Source of the DNA: Malacoplasma sp.
GTDB taxonomy: Bacteria; Bacillota_I; Bacilli_A; Mycoplasmatales; Mycoplasmoidaceae
Direction of reading: 5' to 3'
Length of the DNA stretch: 64,000 nucleotides
NCBI GenBank assembly: GCA_021444005.1
Contig: JABUSB010000001.1
Location: 1 to 64,000 of the forward strand
Position 1 is the stretch's first letter. The number at the start of each line of letters is the position of its first letter. Positions 21,487-34,049 of this stretch are shown here, piece after piece. The notes beneath the pieces were generated by a model that searched no databases, was not told the origin of the DNA, and worked only from the letters and a program-made list of their open reading frames with translations. The translations under genes were made by a program, and so were the position numbers.

Positions 21487-22716
21487 CTATTTATTTTTCT
21501 TAACTTTATCTCAATATTCTTGAAACCTAGTTTCATTTAAACTAAATTTATTAAATGTATAAAATTTAGTATCTTTAAGCTCTTTAGGCAAATAATCTTG
21601 TTCTACAAAATTGTATTTAAAATCGTGGGGGTATTTATAATTTGATACTCCCAATTTTTTAGCACTAACATAATGGTTATCTCTTAAATGAAGTGGGGGT
21701 TGATATACTTTCTTACTTAATGTTGCAATTGCATTATCAATTGCAACACAAGTAGAATTTGATTTTGGAGACAAACACAATTCAATTGTGATATTAGCTA
21801 GTGGAAGTCTGGCCTCTGGCAACCCTAAAGCTTCACTTGCTTGAATAGCAGTATGTACTTTAACTCCCATATTCGAATTTGCTAACCCAATATCTTCATA
21901 TGCAACAGCATACAACCGTCTGTAAATTGAAGCTAAGTCGCCGCTTTCTAATAATTGTGCTAAATAATAAATTGCAGCATCAGCATTACTTCCTCGAATT
22001 GATTTGTGAAAAGCAGATAAGAGATCATAATGATTGGTTGTGCGTTTATCAATTAAAGAATTGTTAACCTTACTTAATTCTTTTAATATTGTTTGTGAAT
22101 CTGATTCTTTGTAATGCTTAAGAATAATCTCTAAATAAAAAAAGATTTGACGAAAATCTCCTTTTGCAATTTCAACAACTGCTTCAACTACTGAATTACC
22201 AATTTTTATATTTTTATTTTTTAAATATTTAATAAATTCTTTTTTTAGAATTTCAGTATCAATGTTTTCAATTTTGTATAAAAACATTCGACTTCTAATT
22301 GCAGGATTAACTCTAAAAAAAGGATTTTCTGTCGTGGTTGCAAAAACGATTATTAATTTTTTTTCCAAGTACATTAACAATAAATCTTGCTTATCTTTAT
22401 TTAATCGATGAATTTCTTCTATGACAATAATTGGTTTTTCGTTATCTTCTGCTTTCTTAAGAATTTCAGCAAGATCATTCTTATTATTTGTTGTTGAGTT
22501 GAAATAATAAAAATTTCGATTCATTTTTTTTAATATAAATTGAATCGAAATTGATTTACCCACTCCTGGGTTTCCAAAAAATAAAATTGAAAACAAATCA
22601 TTGTTTTCAATCATTTTTCTAACTATTGAATTTTTAGGAAAAATTATTTCACTACAAATTAAATCGTCAAAAGAATTACAGTATAAATCTTGTGTGTCTT
22701 TAAATTCTAATTCCAT
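21487..22716 (-). CDS. rarA: Replication-associated recombination protein RarA
   Basis: A 409-aa AAA+ ATPase of the RarA/MgsA/WRNIP1 family that acts at stalled replication forks. It shows Walker A GNPGVGKS (48-55), a Walker B variant IVIEEIHR (Glu100 replaces the usual Asp), ATTENPFF as sensor region, RSRMF, and the clamp-loader-like C-terminal block RRLYAVAYEDIGLAN. The final nine codons follow a TGA (Trp). It is last in rsmI-membrane protein-rarA and its stop is 2 bases from the convergent COG1373-like gene. Confidence 0.92.
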
Positions 22717-22727
22717 ATATTAGAATT

Positions 22728-23459
22728 TTAAAATGCTTTAATTCGTTTTGACATATCTTTTTGTTTATGTTTACTAAGGTGTTTTTTCATCTTGATCATA
22801 TCAAGATTACGGTAGTTATCTTTTACTTCTTTCTTTGAATTTTCTCTTTCTTCTGATACAAATAATTTATTTTGTTTGAAATAAAAGTAAAGTGAAACAG
22901 AACCAGATACTAAAGTAAAAAGCATTAATAAAATTACATTAAAACCAAAGTTGCCAATCGATAACATATTAGTTGCATTTGAAGTGTTACCAAAAATTGA
23001 CCCTTCTTGATTTAAATCAATAATTGCTAAATTCATTACTTGTCCAGTACTAGCATTTGTTTGGCCATAATACGAACCTACTGTCATCAAACCAAAAAAA
23101 GCATAAACAATTCTAATGATTGCATCAATTGAAACAAGAATTATTAAAACTCCCATAATTGTTACAAACTTAAAATTAAAGGCTTTCCTATCTCCAATTG
23201 ATTTCTTGTAAGAGGAAATTCAAGAAACTAAATTAAAGAAAAAATAAACACAACCAACTAATTCTATAATTGTTAAAATTACTGAATAATAAAACACTAA
23301 CAATTGGAAAAACAAGGGATCATTAGGATTAGATGATGCATAAATTAAATCAATTATGAATACAACAAATCCCAAAAAGGCTAACGAAAAACAAACAATA
23401 GATGTGATTCCCAAACTTGATAGTCAGTTTGTATTGTGCTGATTAATTTTTATTTTCAT
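22728..23459 (-). CDS. Four-helix membrane protein, unknown
   Basis: A 243-aa integral membrane protein with about four hydrophobic segments: LGITSIVCFSLAFLGFVVF, a following stretch ending CVYFFF, IMGVLIILVSIDAII with an adjacent YAFFGLM helix, and FNVILLMLFTLVSGSVSLYF. It ends in a long basic cytoplasmic tail (KMKKHLSKHKQKDMSKRIKAF). A polar Asn/Thr/Ser loop separates helices three and four. No transporter or enzyme motif is seen. It sits between rsmI and rarA, 11 bases from rarA. The ATG at 23459 was chosen because it includes the short basic N-terminus and a TGA-encoded Trp. Confidence 0.65.
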
Positions 23460-23488
23460 AATTTTTATATAAAACCTATATATAAAAA

Positions 23489-24349
23489 TTAAATCCAATT
23501 TTTTTGTTGTTGTCAAAAGTTATAAACAACATTTTTCTTTAAATTATGTTTGTAAGCAACCATCTTGCAAGCAACATTAATCTGCTCACCTTTTTTTAGC
23601 AACATTTCTAATTCATTTAGAATCATTTTAAAATCCATTTTCTCGTTTTCTTTTTTAGTATTTTCATAACAATTGTTGTCAATCACAATTACAAATTCAC
23701 CTTTTTCAACAATTGGTACTGTTAATACATTTTTAATATCCACTCGAATTATGGTTTCATTAATTTTTGTTAATTCACGAGCTATGCAAATTTTTTTGTT
23801 ATGATCAAAAATTTGATAAATTAATTTCAGAGTTTCTTTAATGCGGTGGATAGATTCGAAAATAATAATTGTGTTTTTATAATTATTAAAATGAATCAGC
23901 TCTTGTTTCTTAATCTTTTCTTTGTGATTTAAAAAACCTGCAAAAATAAATTTTTGTGTTGGGAATCCTGAAACTACTAAAGCATGCATTATTGAACAAG
24001 GCCCATTAACTACTTTAATATTTCAATTATTGTTTATAAAGTGATTTACTAAACTAAATCCTGGATCACTTAGCAATGGATATCCAGCATCACTTAATAA
24101 ACAATATTGATTACTAGCAAAATTAAAGTTTTTTATAAATTCTTCTTCATTGTTTTGGTTAAAACAATAGAAATGTTTATTAACTAATGAAATATTTAAA
24201 AGATTAAACAACTTTTTTGTAACTCGTGTGTCTTCACAAAAAAAGTGCGTATTTTCTTTTAATGAATTAATTGCTAAACTACTAATTTCATTAATGTTAC
24301 CAATTGGGGTTGCAACAATATAAAGGTTTTTAATTTCATTATTTTTCAT
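23489..24349 (-). CDS. rsmI: 16S rRNA (cytidine1402-2'-O)-methyltransferase
   Basis: SAM-dependent methylase of the 16S rRNA decoding centre. The 286-aa product has the tetrapyrrole-methylase fold: LYIVATPIGNINEIS near the N-terminus, FFCEDTRVTKKL, CLLSDAGYPLLSDPG, GPCSIMHALVVSGFPT and FESIHRIKETL, all RsmI blocks. The true end is at 23489, beyond a TGA read as Trp. A rare TGG Trp codon occurs four codons before the stop. First gene of rsmI-membrane protein-rarA, divergent from the flavoprotein gene. Confidence 0.93.
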
Positions 24350-24398
24350 TAAGTTAAATTTCTCTATTTATAATATTGTTTACAAAAAATTATAAATT

Positions 24399-25382
24399 AT
24401 GACTAATCTTAATGACATAAAAACAAATTTAATTGATGTTGCCATAATTGGGGCAGGAGCTGGTGGAATATATGCTAGTACAATGGCCCATTATTTTAAA
24501 TTAAAAAACATTGTACTTGAAAAAAACGAATATATTGGGGGGCAACCAATAGAGATATACCCCAATAAATTCATTTATGACTTTCCTTGTTTTTATGAAA
24601 TTAAATCAAGTGATGTAATTAAAAAACTTTTAATTCAAAACCAAACATACAATAAAGATTCAATTAAAACAAATGTAGAAATTTTTAATATTTCAGTAGT
24701 TAAATTTGAACAAGAACAATATTTTTATTTTCAAACTTCATACCAAAACTTCTATGCAAGAAATATTATTATTGCTACTGGGAATGGTTTTTTTAAACCA
24801 AGAAAATTAGAAATTAACAACGTTGTAATTGATAGTAAATTAATTCATTATGTGGTTGGTATTAATACTGCAATTTATCAAAATAAAAAAATAGTTATTT
24901 TGGGTGGTGGTGATTCTGCAGTTGAATGGGCCAATTATTTTGCTGAAGAAAAAATAAGTTGTGATGTATCAATTGTGCACCGTCGTAATGAATATCGCTC
25001 TTCTTCTTTTATGATCCAAAGTTTGGAGAAAAACAAAATCAAACAATATCTTAATTATGAAATTATTGATTTTAATGAAATAAATCAAAATTTAATAATT
25101 AAACACAAAGAAAGTAATGAAATTAAAAATATTAATTTTGATTTTGTTTTTGTCCAATATGGTCAAATTCCTTCACAATTATCAATAAATTTGTTTGATC
25201 AAATTGAAAAAGAAAAGGGGAAATACAAAGTTGATTTGAACCAAAAAACAAATATTAAAAACATTTATGCAATTGGAGATGCTAGTTGGTTTTTATTTAA
25301 ACCAATGACAATTTTATCTGCTTGTAATGATGCAATGAAAGCAATTTACCACATTGTTAAAAATAAAGAAGAAACTTGATAA
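24399..25382 (+). CDS. Ferredoxin--NADP(+) reductase-like flavoprotein
   Basis: A 327-aa FAD/NAD(P) oxidoreductase of the thioredoxin-reductase-like FNR2/YumC type. It has the FAD site GAGAGG (18-23), a GGQP motif, an ATG strand (IIIATGNG), the NADPH site ILGGGDSAVEW, VHRRNEYR and the C-terminal IYAIGDA. The CxxC redox pair of thioredoxin reductases is absent, which favours a ferredoxin/flavodoxin-NADP reductase. Such an electron source would fit IspG, which needs low-potential electrons (inference). The last codon before TAA is TGA, read as Trp. TATAAT lies at 24369-24374. Confidence 0.85.
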
Positions 25383-25400
25383 CTTAACTTATTAATGATG

Positions 25401-26207
25401 TTATTGAAAATCGTTTTGTTCGATTCTAACTTTTTCAATTTTAACTACTTCTTTTTTAGTTTCATCAAAAGATAAAATTACAGCACAAAACTGGTATGGT
25501 CCGATTTGTTCTTCTAATTTAAAATATGGAGAGTTACCTCTAAACATATTCAAAATAGAATCTGGTTTAGCCCCTATTATTCCGTTTAGTGCACCAGTCA
25601 TTCCCACATCTGTTATGTAAGCTGTTTTGTTAACAATTCTATCATCATTAGTTTGGACATGAGTGTGCGTGCATAAAATTGCATCAACTCTGTTTTGAAA
25701 GTTTAAGAAGAAAGCGATTTTTTCACTAGTGTATTCACAGTGAAAATCAACAATATGAAAATCAGTTTTAGGTGTAGTTTTTAAAATTTCTTCTAGATCT
25801 ATGAAAGGGTTGGTTTGCATTTCTTTAACAATTACTGACATTCCCAAAAGGTTGGTAATTCTAAAACTTTTGTTTTTTATTTTAACAACTTTAGTCCCAA
25901 CTCCCACTTTAGCTTCTTCTAATTCACTTTTTAAGTTATTGGGACGAATGATATTATTTTTAACTTTTAAAATCTCAAATATATCACTTTTATGTCACGT
26001 GTGGTTTCCCATTGTAATGAAATCAATTTTTTGGTTTACTAAAAAATCATAATCTTTTCAATTAAGTCCTCTCCCTTTTGTGCAATTTTCAGCATTAGCA
26101 ATTACAAAATCAATTTGGTAGTTTTTTCTTAAATTTTTTAACTCTTTTTGGATCGCTTGTTTCCCAGCACTTCCAAAAATGTCACCAATAAATAAAATCT
26201 TTATCAT
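25401..26207 (-). CDS. ymdB: YmdB-family metallophosphoesterase
   Basis: A 268-aa calcineurin-like phosphoesterase of the YmdB (TIGR00282) family, which has cyclic-nucleotide phosphodiesterase activity in Bacillus. Metal-binding motifs are visible: GDIFGSAGK near the N-terminus, ANAENCTKGRG, MGNHTWH, VDFHCEYTSEK and CTHTHVQTND, with DVGMTGALNGIIG near the end. Two TGA codons supply Trp, including the one in NHTWH. It starts 2 bases after the pcrA stop, so the two are almost certainly co-transcribed. Confidence 0.9.
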
Positions 26208-26209
26208 AA

Positions 26210-28423
26210 CTATTGTTTCACTTTCTTAATTGTTTTGTGGTGTTTAATAAAACTTTTAACACCATACTTTGAATTTTTAAATGCAATTTCAATTTCATTA
26301 TTTGATAAATTAGTTACCATTCCCAAACCATAAGAAGAGTGCTCTACCATATCACCAATAAAGTAATCTTCTTTTTCTTTATGTAAATAAGAATCTAAAG
26401 TTTTTGAATTGTTATAGAATGGTGCATCATCATTTCATCTTGTGTTTTTTGCAGTATAAACTTTTTTAACATCTAACAATGAGGTATCAACTTCACTAAT
26501 AAATCTTGATGGTGTTTTTGAATTGTTTCTAGAATTGAATGAATAGAAGTCTTTTTCCCTACTACACGAGATAAAAAGATGTTCTTTCGCACGGGTAATT
26601 GCAACATATGCAATTCTTCTTTCTTCTTCTAAAAATCCTTCTTCAATCGATTTTTGGGATGGAAAAATAGTTTCATTAAATTGGATAATAAATATGATTT
26701 TAAACTCAAGCCCTTTTGCCATATGGACTGTCATTAAAAAAACTGAGTTATCTTTATTTTTTTTATTGTGTTCATTATCATTTACATTTGTTAAAATTGT
26801 GACTTCTTGCAAATAAGAAGCTAATGTGGCACCATTGTTTTTTAATTCATAATTTGCAATTGCTCTTTTAAGTTCATCGATATTTTCAGTTCTATTTTGC
26901 TCATCATTATCTTGAAGCATTTCTAAATAATTAACTTTATTAATTACGTCTTCCACTAATTGCACAATAGAGCCATATTCTTTATCCCTAAATTCACAAA
27001 TTAAATTATAGAAATTTTTAGCAACTTCTTTATTTTTAGCACTTAGTTCTTCAATCTTATCCACTTCATTAAATGCAGCAAATGTGGAGATATTATGTTT
27101 TGTGGCATAATCTTTGATTCTTGAAAATGTTAATTCACTAATCCCTCGTTTGGGCATATTATAAATTCTTGTTAATCCCACTTCATCACTGTTAGCAATT
27201 ACTTTTAAATATGCAATGATGTCTTTAATTTCTTTTCTTTGATAAAAAGAAAAACCACCAAAAATAATGTGTGGTATTTGGTAATTTAGCAAATATTGCT
27301 CAATATTTCTTGATAAATAATTAGCACGGTACAATATCGCAATGTCTTTATATTCGTATCCCTTAACATCCACTAATTCTTTAATTTTATTACACACAAA
27401 TTTAGATTCTTGGTTTTGTTGTTCAGCTTCAAAAAAAACAATTTGACTTTCAAAAGGGGTATTGGTATAAAGTTTTTTCTCGATTCGGTTTTTATTCTTA
27501 GAAATTAAAGAATTAGCTAATCCTAAAATTCTTTTGGTAGATCGGTAATTTCTCTCCAATACAATTGTTTTTGTACCACTAAAATCTTTTTGAAAAGTAC
27601 TAAAAATATTGCCCTTAGCACCTCTTCAAGAATATATCATTTGGTCTGGATCTCCAACTGCAAAAACATTGTTTTGATTTACAAGCAATTTAATAATTTC
27701 ATATTGAATCAAATTAGTATCTTGAAACTCATCTACCAAAATGTAATCAAAACGGTTTTGCCATTTTTCTTGAATAAATTTTATTTTCAAAACACGATAT
27801 GCATAGTTTAAAAGGTCATCAAAATCCAATAGATTTGATTTACTTAAAAAATTTGTATATTCTTTAAAAACTTTTATTAGTTGGTTTTTTTTATTTTTAC
27901 CACCTTCTCCATCAAAGAAATCAAGCTTCTCATAAAGGTCATCTGCATCATAATAACCTTCACTCTTTAATTTTGAAATTCAACTAATACAAAACTTATG
28001 AGTTAAATCTGATGTACTGATATTTTCTTTTTTATAAATTTCTTTAATAATTGAAAGTTGGTCATCTTCATCGATTACCCCGAAATTACTAGTAATATTG
28101 TTTAATTCTAAAGCTTTTATATCTTCTCTTAAAATTCTTAAACAAATAGAATGAAATGTACCAATGAAGTTAAATTTGTAATCGGGTAATACTTTTGCAA
28201 TTCTTTCTTTCATTTCATTAGCAGCTTTGTTAGTGAAAGTAAATCCCAATATGCGATTGCTTTTGAATTGGTTTTGAGAAATTAAATGAACAATACGACA
28301 AGTTAATACAAGTGTCTTCCCGCTCCCAGCACCCGCAACTACTAACACTGGAGTATTTAGATCTGTAGTTACAGCTTCTATTTGCTTATCATTAAAATTA
28401 CTTAAAATGTTGTTCACTTGCAT
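26210..28423 (-). CDS. pcrA: ATP-dependent DNA helicase PcrA/UvrD
   Basis: Superfamily 1A 3'-5' helicase for repair and rolling-circle replication. The 737-aa product has motif I AGAGSGKT (30-37), FTNKAANEM, DEFQDTN, the MIYSWRGA region, LERNYRS, and C-terminal VFLMTVHMAKGLEF and RIAYVAITRAKEHLF. The C-terminus ends in a Tudor-like stretch (GDMVEHSSYGLGMV), as in Gram-positive PcrA. All breaks are TGA codons in one frame. The start overlaps the RDD gene by 26 bases. Confidence 0.96.
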
Positions 28424-29195
28424 CTCCCTTCTTTTCTTGAAAAATTGCAGTTGTGTTTATTTCACCTGGTAAATTATATTTGATCGTTGATTTATTCTTG
28501 TTTTTAAAGTTTAAAACACTAGATTTGTCATCATCAAAAACTTCTATCATTTTCACAACTACTGTGTTGCTAATAAAATCAATAAAGGCTCTACGTCGGC
28601 TTGTAAAACAAATATTGATAATAATTAAAATATCAATTAATGTTGCAATTGCATAAAAAGTGCCAAATGCAGTTGCAACTACATTTTGGGAATTGGGTTG
28701 GTTGTTTAATTTAGAATTTAGAAAAGACAAAAGAAATTCAATTACCTTTTGTTTATCAAAAAAACTAACAAACCCTAAAACTAAAGTAATTGTAGTAAAA
28801 ATAAAAAATGTAAAAGTTTCTCTAATTAATAACTCTTTTAAGAATCTAAAATTAAATTTTGATAAAAATTTTTTTGATTCATTCTCAATTTGCAAGGAAG
28901 TACTAAAAATTCTGATTTTAAAAAATTTCGAGAATAAAGTATATCCTTTAGTAAAAAAAGGTAAAACAACAAAGTAAACAAAAAACAAAATAAAAATTAG
29001 TAAAGTGAATAAAAATATCCTTCAGGGTTCAACATCTGTATAAAAATTAATTACAGGTGTTTGAGTAGTATAAAAAATAGCAAAAAACAAACCAACTACT
29101 ATTAATAAATTAAGGATAAGGTCAAAAAGTCGACAAAAAATTCTAACAGGCGCACTGGCTAATCCGTATTTCTTTTTACTTTTGTCTAAATTCAC
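28398..29195 (-). CDS. RDD-family membrane protein
   Basis: A 265-aa membrane protein with an RDD-like start, KKYGLASAPVRIFCRLFDLILN (Arg and Asp in the first helix), then helices around LLIFILFFVYFVVLPFF, FTFFIFTTITLVLGFVSFF and the AIATLIDILIIINICF stretch leading into RRRAF, and a cytoplasmic tail. No in-frame ATG exists before the conserved N-terminus, so I chose GTG at 29195, which has GAGG five bases upstream. It begins 10 bases after the glycosyltransferase and overlaps pcrA. RDD proteins are thought to be transporters or exchangers; no substrate can be assigned. Confidence 0.7.
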
Positions 29196-29205
29196 TTTAG
29201 CCTCG

Positions 29206-30165
29206 TTAATTAAATTTAATGTTTTTTCTTACATATTTGTAAGATGGTTTGAAATCAAGAAAATAATTAACTAAATTTTTATCATTCAACAGTAACAATG
29301 AAGCATTATTTTTAAAATTAAGATCTGTTTTTTCTAATATTTCTCAAGCTTTTTCAATTGCGATTGTTAAGATTTTTTCATTACCAAAATAAGAGTGGAA
29401 CATTTTAGTTAAAAAATCTTTTAAACACAATTTTGGTAATCATACTAAATAATTTGATTTAACTGCATCATCTACTAACAATTCATTAATTTTATAAGAA
29501 ATCATTAGAGCAGAATTTAAAATATTGTAAAGGTTGTATGTAAAACTGCGGTTGTTATTAAAATTATCTCTAAAATTGATTAATTGCTTAGCAAAAAAAT
29601 AACCAGATTTACTATTTATAAAAATATTGAATAAACAAACAGGATAAAAATTATTGTATTTTTCAAAAATAATTTTATTAGATGTTAAAAATTTTGTGGC
29701 AAACAATTTGTTTCTAAACGTTATAGAGCAATTTGTAATTCAAGCAGATAAATTATCAGTGTTGCTAATTTCTAAATCTTGTTTAAAATCATCATTCAAA
29801 TAATCCAAATCGGTTTTGAATGAAACATAATCAAAACTTTTTTTATTAACAATTTTTAAAATGTCATCTACAAAAGTTGGTGAAAAAACATTTGATGCAT
29901 CAGCATAGTATATGTAATCACCTGTTACTTTTTCAAAACCTAAGTTGTAAGAAAATGATTTTCCGTGATTTTCAAATAATCTAATTATGCGGTATTTTTT
30001 ATGAGATAAATCAAAGCTATTAAAAATTTGTTTTACCGGTTCTTCTGCAAAATCGTCAACAAAAATTATTTCAAAATTCTCATTAGTTTGGTTTATTAAT
30101 GATTCAATTGAAGCTTTTAAAGTAGACAAATTATTGTACAAGTAATAAATAAAACTTATTTTCAT
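29206..30165 (-). CDS. Family 2 glycosyltransferase
   Basis: A 319-aa GT-A-fold glycosyltransferase: the N-terminal half has ISFIYYLYNN...LKASIESLINQT, EIIFVDDFAEE, RLFENHGKSFSYNLGFEKVTGDYIYYADASN, matching GT2 enzymes up to the DxD-like site, which reads ADASN rather than DxD. No membrane segment is obvious, so it probably works at the inner membrane face on a lipid or capsule precursor. Three TGA codons encode Trp. It is first in the GT2-RDD-pcrA-ymdB run. Confidence 0.85.
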
Positions 30166-30238
30166 AACAAAATCATTTTCATATATGACTTTTATTATAA
30201 ATTAATGAAAAAATAAATATTCTAAAAATTTTTCATAT

Positions 30239-31963
30239 TTAATTTTTGAAATTTAACCAGTTTTTAGTCTTCGTTTTTGTGTTCTTAACTATTTGAAAAA
30301 TATTTTTATTTTCGATAACAAAAATCCGTAAATTATATTCGATAAAAATTACTAACAAAATAAGGAAAAAGGCAATTCACATAAAAACAGCCATATTTTC
30401 AGTTTGCTTTTTTAAACCAAAATAAGCATACATTTTAGCCCCAATTATTGAAACTCCATACTGCCCATAAGTTATCAAATCCCGAAATTGTGATTCCCAT
30501 TGAAAAAAGAATAGTGATAAAAAATCTTTTTTAATACTGCCTAAAATATACTTAAAAAATATTGTGAGTTTACTATACCCTTGCATCTTATAAATATTAA
30601 TTACATCACTACTTAGTTTATTAATGCTTTCAGTAATGTTTTTGTTAATAACAGTTGCAGTACTAAAAGCAAAAATAATACAAATAGAAGATGAAGGATT
30701 GATAAAGATCGGATTAAAGATAAAAAATAATGCAATTGTGGGAATTGCTCGAATCATTGTTGACAAGAATATTCCTAGCAACGAATAGTATTTAAATAAT
30801 TTGTAACAGCTAATGAAAATGAAAAAGATACTCGAAACCAATGTTAAAAACATAATCACAAAAGTTTGGGCAATTAAAGTTATAACTTCTTGTACAACAT
30901 CAAAATTACTCACATCATTTAGTACATTTCAATTCGGATTAAATATTTGTTGTAAGAAATTAGAATTGCTAGCAAAATATTGTGTTCAATCCAAACTTAT
31001 TGAAGCATATAAAAATAAAGCAACAAAAAAGACTAATAATCCAAGCTTGAAATAAGTTTTATATCTTTTATAACTAATAAACTTTTCAACACTTTTATTA
31101 AACAAAAAACTCTTGTGTACCAATACATAACGATTCATTAAATATACAAAAGTTTCGAGAATTAACATAAACCCAATGATGGTAACTAAAGGGATTCCCA
31201 TACTTTGGTATTGTGAATCAGATGCATTTTCAATTAATTCTCCAATCCCTGCTAACCCCAATACTCCCAAAATGGAACTTCATCGCATATTAGAATCAAA
31301 TGAATATAAAAATAAAGCAATAAATTTATTATTAACTTGAAACAATATTGTTTTCAAATATGCATTAATTTTGCTACTGCCTTGAAGTAATAAGTAGTTG
31401 TATGGGTGGTAGTTTAGATTTTGGTAAATCTCAATCATATACTTGTGCACTCATATCCAAGTGTACCAAGCAAGTAATAAAATTAAAGCAATGTTTTTTG
31501 AAAAATAAGTAGTAAAGAAATAGATAAATAAAATCGGGACAAAAGCTCTTAAAACTGCAAGTAACCCTTTTAAAATTCAATTTAAAAAACTAATTTTAAA
31601 AAAGTGTTTATTAGCAATGGTTGCACTAATAAATCCAGCTGCAAAACCGATTGAGGTTCCAATTAATACCCCTTGGATTGAAATTCACAAATACTTTAAG
31701 GATAACAAAATTAACGATTGGTTAGGATAATTATTTATTTGATTTGAAAAAACAAAAATTTGGCTAATATGATTTGAAAATATTGTAAACCCTCGAGGTG
31801 CAATTGAAAATCCCACAATTATAAAAGATCCAATAATTACAAAAGCAAAAATAAAATAAATAATGGATTTACTTCATTTTGATAACTTCTTTTTTTCATA
31901 TCTGGCATCATTACCAACATATTCATAAAAGAAGTTTTGGTTAACATTCACATTAGTCTTCAT
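30239..31963 (-). CDS. p69-type ABC transporter permease, two fused halves
   Basis: A 574-aa permease with two PhnE-like transmembrane domains in one chain, as in the p69 protein of the mycoplasmal p37-p29-p69 operon. The first EAA-like region is near GSSKINAYLKTILFQVNNKFI followed by the GLAGIGELI block. The second is near QGYSKLTIFFKYILGSI followed by GQYGVSIIGAKMYAYF. Around a dozen hydrophobic helices are present. It overlaps the ATPase gene by 11 bases. The TPP riboswitch at the operon head suggests the substrate is thiamine or a phosphate ester of it. Confidence 0.88.
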
Positions 31964-32690
31964 AAAGTTTTTTAAAATCACTTTCTGTAATCAATTTTGG
32001 AATTTTGTTAAACAGTATTTTTTTATCTTTTAAAGCAATTACATTATCAATTTCATTTTTTAACAATTCAATGTTATGAATGATTACAATTCCAACAGCA
32101 TTCAATTCAACAGTTAATTTTTTAAGCATTGCAATAATATTTTTCGAATTTGATAAATCAAGACTAGAAGTTGGTTCATCAGCTAAAATAATTTTTGGTT
32201 TGCGAATAAATAACTTTGCAATCTCTACCCGTTGGGCTTCCCCACCACTTAAATCACTCACTTTGTAAAAAACTTTATCAATAATTTTAAGTGATAGTAA
32301 CAAATCATAAATTTCTTGCTTTTGCTTTTTATTAATAATGTTAAAAAATTTAAACAAAAAATTATTTCTTTGAGCCATTACAAATTTCAAATTATCATAC
32401 ACACTAATTTCTTGAATCAATGTACTTTTCTGACTAATAATTCCAATGTTTTTACGAAATCATTTAAATTTGAAATGGTTTTTTAAATCAATTTCGTTTC
32501 CCTCAAAATTTAGTGATCCATTAATGATATTAGCATTAATAGCAATTGAGTTAATTAAGGTGGTTTTACCAATTCCCGATGCCCCAATAATTGCACTTAA
32601 TTGCTTTGGTTTAAACTCAAGGTTAATATCATCTAATACCACATTGTTTTGCCCAAAATTCTTAATTGTTCAATTTTTTAACTTTAGCAT
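31953..32690 (-). CDS. p29-type ABC transporter ATP-binding protein
   Basis: A 245-aa ATPase that powers the p69 permease. It carries Walker A GASGIGKTT, a Q-loop (GIISQKS), the signature [13 protein letters not shown], Walker B IILADEPTSSLD and an H-loop (VIIHN). It resembles PhnC-type ATPases and the mycoplasmal p29 protein. One TGA encodes Trp. The ATG is 3 bases after the p37 stop, consistent with a single transcript. Confidence 0.92.
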
Positions 32691-32693
32691 AAT

Positions 32694-33980
32694 CTATCCT
32701 AATGCAAGCTGCATTGGGTCATAAACTTCTTTTTTAAAATCACTAATTTTAGAAAATCCGTTATACCCCATTCCAGCTCCATATGAATTAACACCAACCC
32801 CTTCTGGATCATCTTGTGCTAGTGCTACAATTGCTTGAGTTAATAAATCTGCAATTTTAGTATCGACGCTTTTACTAAAGATGCCGATATCATAATTTGC
32901 AGGATTAGTAACTGTTAAAATCTTGATTTTGTTATTGTTAATTGGTGAAAAATCTTGGTTACTATTATCATTATGGGTTCAAGAAAAAGAACCTTCATCA
33001 CTAAATGTAATTACAAAATTTGAATCCTTCCCAATTTTGTAAGTACCAGAAGAATCAGTGTCATATTTACCTGGGTTTTGGGATCTATCATTAGCTAATG
33101 TAAAATCTTGTCCTAAACTAGTAAAGTGTTGTTTAATTAAACTTTGCTCTAACAAATAATTCCCAGTAGACCCATTTTCTCCCAACACAATACCTAAATT
33201 ACGGAAACTATTTCAGTCTCTTTTATCCCATGCTTCAATTGCACTTTGAATTTTATCATCACTTCCAGATAATACAATCATTCCCCGATACCCTGCAACT
33301 AGAGGAGCACTTGTATCATAAAATGCATTGTATCTTACCCCATTCCAGTCATAATTAGGTGCTGCTCCTTTTGCATCTTTTCATTGTGAAAAATAGTGAT
33401 AAGAATTAGAATCCCAACTCCATTTAGAAGCGGAAGTAGAAGATGAAGATCCAGAATTAGAACTACTAGTAGAAGTATCACTAGTAGTTTGGACAAAATC
33501 ACTGCCAAAACTAGCTTTTTGCATATTGTTAGCAATCACTCTTAATGGATCAGTTTCACTTCCATCCTTATAAACTTGACTAATATCAGTATCAAAAGTA
33601 AAGGGAGTAGTTAAGGTTTGAATTAAAGGTTTAACTTGCAAATATACATCGTTATTATACAAATAGCGCGCAGTCACGAAAGTAAAATCAGCACTTCCGT
33701 TTAGTACTGAATTTAGTTTGGTTTGTTTATCATCAATGTTTTTAACATTAATTGTAATATCTGCCAAACTCGAAGTTGTTTCATCTTTTGCTTTTAATTC
33801 ATTAAACTTTTTTGCGACATTATTAGCAAAAACATTGTAATCTCCCTCATTAGAAGGAGTGGACAATACAAATGTGTATGTATTGCTATTGGAACTACAA
33901 GAACATACTAAAACAGTTGTAGAAACCAATGAGAATGTTGAAACCAATAAAGGTGTAAAAATTTTTTTAGATAATTTCAT
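32694..33980 (-). CDS. p37-type substrate-binding lipoprotein (thiamine transporter)
   Basis: A 428-aa extracytoplasmic binding protein. The N-terminus is a lipoprotein signal (MKLSKKIFTPLLVSTFSLVS...VLVCSC), with acylation at one of the adjacent Cys. The mature part starts TYTFVLSTPSNEGDYNVFANNVAKKF and contains GSADFTFVTARYLYNN, as in p37/Cypl proteins; M. hyorhinis p37 binds thiamine. A Ser/Thr-rich insert (TSDTSTSSSNSGSSSSTSAS) interrupts the domain and may be a surface loop. It is first gene of the operon behind a TPP riboswitch and terminator. Two TGA codons encode Trp. Confidence 0.9.
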
Positions 33981-34004
33981 AAATTAATCTCCTTTAAGGC
34001 TAAA

Positions 34005-34034
34005 AATAAAAAAACTTCCCATCAGGAAGTTTTA
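34005..34034 (-). terminator. Riboswitch expression-platform terminator
   Basis: Nine-base-pair stem (AAAACTTCC / GGAAGTTTT) with a five-base loop followed on the minus strand by a T-run, located between the TPP aptamer and the p37 start codon. It fits transcriptional attenuation when TPP is bound. Confidence 0.85.
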
Positions 34035-34049
34035 ATATTATAAGAATAT